Origin: Chromatiales bacterium
Lineage (GTDB): Bacteria > Pseudomonadota > Gammaproteobacteria > UBA6429 > Thiohalophilaceae
NCBI GenBank assembly: GCA_027070385.1
Contig: JALXDW010000488.1
Span: 1-6,357 of the forward strand
Direction of reading: 5' to 3'
DNA: 6,357 nucleotides
Part shown: positions 5,485 through 6,357 of the stretch, piece after piece
Position numbering within the stretch: the first letter of the stretch is position 1
How the letters are laid out: each line of letters opens with the position of its first letter
The notes under the pieces: generated by a model
What the model saw: only the letters and a program-made list of their open reading frames with translations
What the model was told of the DNA's origin: nothing
Databases searched by the model: none
Program-made: the position numbers and the translations under genes

Positions 5485-6357
5485 TTAATTGGTATTGTGA
5501 TCCGGTTGTTCGTCAGCTGCATGGTCAACCGCCAAACGAAGAGCAGCCCCAATCGCATAAAAACACTGAGTTTGTGTATCTTGGTCGATTGTTGTTTCTG
5601 AATGAAGCAGCGTATTCAAATCCAGCTGATGAACAGAGATACCTAAATCTTGTTGCAGAATTTGTTTCAGCTCGGTGGCTCTTCTGCTGTCAAGTGGGGC
5701 TAATACAAGGTTGTTAATAGCGGCTTTGCCATAATGGCTTTCATAATAGTCGAGTGAACGCTGAATTTCTAAAATCATTTTACCAAGCTGGTCATCATTT
5801 TCGGTGGGTAATGTTTCAAGGCTTAATTCGTTATTATCTGTTTTGTCCTGTTGCTGTGCTTCAAGATCATCTACGCCAATATCAATAATACGGCTAAGAT
5901 AGAGTTCTCCTTTATGTGTAATCGTTAACAGACTCTGCGAGGGTTGAATATTTAATAAGGCGACTCCGGATAAATCTTCAGTTAACAGCGAGGCAATATT
6001 GCGCTGGGCCAGTTCAGGTACGTCAACATATTGTAAATCAAGCTGAGCATCTTCAATAAATTTAACAGCTGATAAAATATTATCTTTATGGGCTGCAATA
6101 ACATAAATCATGGGTAATCGACCGCGTTGCTGCTGGCCGGGTATTTCAAGGATTTCAATAATAGCTTCTTCAGCGGGGTATTTTAGTTGGTCTTTTATTT
6201 GCCAGCGAACAGCATCGGCCAGTTCTTCTTTTTTGACTGCCGGGCGTTGCATTAACAGTAATAAAAAATATTGGGAGTCCAGTAATGTGGTCAGGGGCAG
6301 TTTTACTTTACCGAGTTTTTGTAACAGTTGGCCAAGTGTTGTTTGCAAGTCTGATAG
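5485..6357 (-). CDS. mshI: MSHA biogenesis protein MshI (PilM-like), 5' end missing
   Basis: This is the C-terminal 290 residues of a PilM-like actin-fold protein of the MSHA pilus inner-membrane platform. The frame stays open to the window edge (CTA TCA GAC TTG...), so the TTG at 6348 is not credible as the start; I infer some tens of residues lie outside. Numbering from the first visible residue, the segment AVRWQIKDQL (about 49-58) and the acidic/hydrophobic stretch after it are typical of MshI. VDVPELAQRNI (111-121) is the PilM/MshI-type motif, EIQRSLDYYESHYG (197-210) is the conserved segment of the second half, and GAALR (270-274) is the usual near-C-terminal glycine motif. There is no membrane segment, which fits a cytoplasmic protein bound to the membrane through a PilN partner, and that partner is encoded 11 nt downstream. 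A Gln/Asp/Asn-rich loop at about 165-190 looks like a variable surface insertion. The TAA stop is at 5487-5485. The family call is firm; the true N-terminus is unknown. Confidence 0.9.
   Translation of the reverse strand, partial: LSDLQTTLGQLLQKLGKVKLPLTTLLDSQYFLLLLMQRPAVKKEELADAVRWQIKDQLKYPAEEAIIEILEIPGQQQRGRLPMIYVIAAHKDNILSAVKFIEDAQLDLQYVDVPELAQRNIASLLTEDLSGVALLNIQPSQSLLTITHKGELYLSRIIDIGVDDLEAQQQDKTDNNELSLETLPTENDDQLGKMILEIQRSLDYYESHYGKAAINNLVLAPLDSRRATELKQILQQDLGISVHQLDLNTLLHSETTIDQDTQTQCFYAIGAALRLAVDHAADEQPDHNTN

Larger units (their letters stand above)
3..6357 (-). other. Internal segment of an MSHA pilus biogenesis operon
   Basis: All seven genes share one strand. Successive junctions from mshI to mshN are +11, -4, -8, +31, +29 and +2 nt. 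No gap has room for an independent promoter and terminator, and no hairpin followed by a T-run is visible between genes, so one polycistronic message is inferred. The order equals the known msh biogenesis order. Transcription must begin upstream of the window (beyond 6357) and probably continues past position 1 toward mshE, mshG and the pilin genes, which are expected from synteny and not seen here. Confidence 0.88.

Noticed and set aside
6346..6348. TTG as start of MshI.
   Set aside because: The frame is open upstream to the window edge, and the protein would lack the start of its N-terminal PilM-like domain, so the gene is cut by the window.
1..6357. CRISPR arrays, insertion sequences, tRNA or rRNA genes, toxin-antitoxin or defence genes, and rho-independent terminators.
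   Set aside because: None is visible. Coding sequence fills nearly the whole window, the largest gap is 31 nt, and no long direct or inverted repeat stood out by eye.

Overview
The window holds most of a mannose-sensitive haemagglutinin (MSHA)-type type IV pilus biogenesis operon. All genes lie on the minus strand, so transcription runs from high to low coordinates. Seven genes are packed almost without gaps in the order mshI (5' end cut by the window) - a PilN-like gene - mshJ - mshK - mshL - mshM - mshN. This matches the conserved mshI-N order of marine gammaproteobacteria such as Vibrio and Shewanella. The DNA is moderately AT-rich and the genes look like one coherent, vertically inherited block. 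I infer a gammaproteobacterium, probably aquatic, but the sequence does not let me name a genus.

Layout, in transcription order. 6357-5485: MshI, a PilM-like actin-fold protein of the inner-membrane platform. 5473-4835: a PilN-like bitopic protein starting with the PilM-binding type motif QINLY. 4838-4122: MshJ, PilO-like, joined to its upstream neighbour by an ATGA overlap. 4129-3770: MshK, a small secreted protein with a DPTRPP motif and a PilP/GspB-C-like domain, overlapping mshJ by 8 nt. 3738-2014: MshL, the outer-membrane secretin, with its own lipoprotein signal. 1984-1070: MshM, an ExeA/GspA-like ATPase with a C-terminal membrane anchor. 1067-3: MshN, a membrane-anchored TPR protein, complete and ending two bases before the window edge.

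How they work together: MshI, the PilN-like protein and MshJ would form the alignment subcomplex at the inner membrane. MshK would connect it to the MshL secretin pore. MshM and MshN would help assemble or position that pore through the cell wall. The extension ATPase (MshE), platform protein (MshG) and pilins (MshA, B, C, D, O, P) are not in this window; by family synteny they would follow mshN.

There is no intergenic stretch above about 31 nt. I see no tRNA, rRNA, CRISPR array, insertion sequence, attachment site, promoter or terminator. I did not find an undescribed system. The points worth a second look are start-codon choices, a minute ORF between mshL and mshM, low-complexity segments in MshL and MshN, and the mixture of type II secretion GspA/GspB-like parts in a pilus operon.
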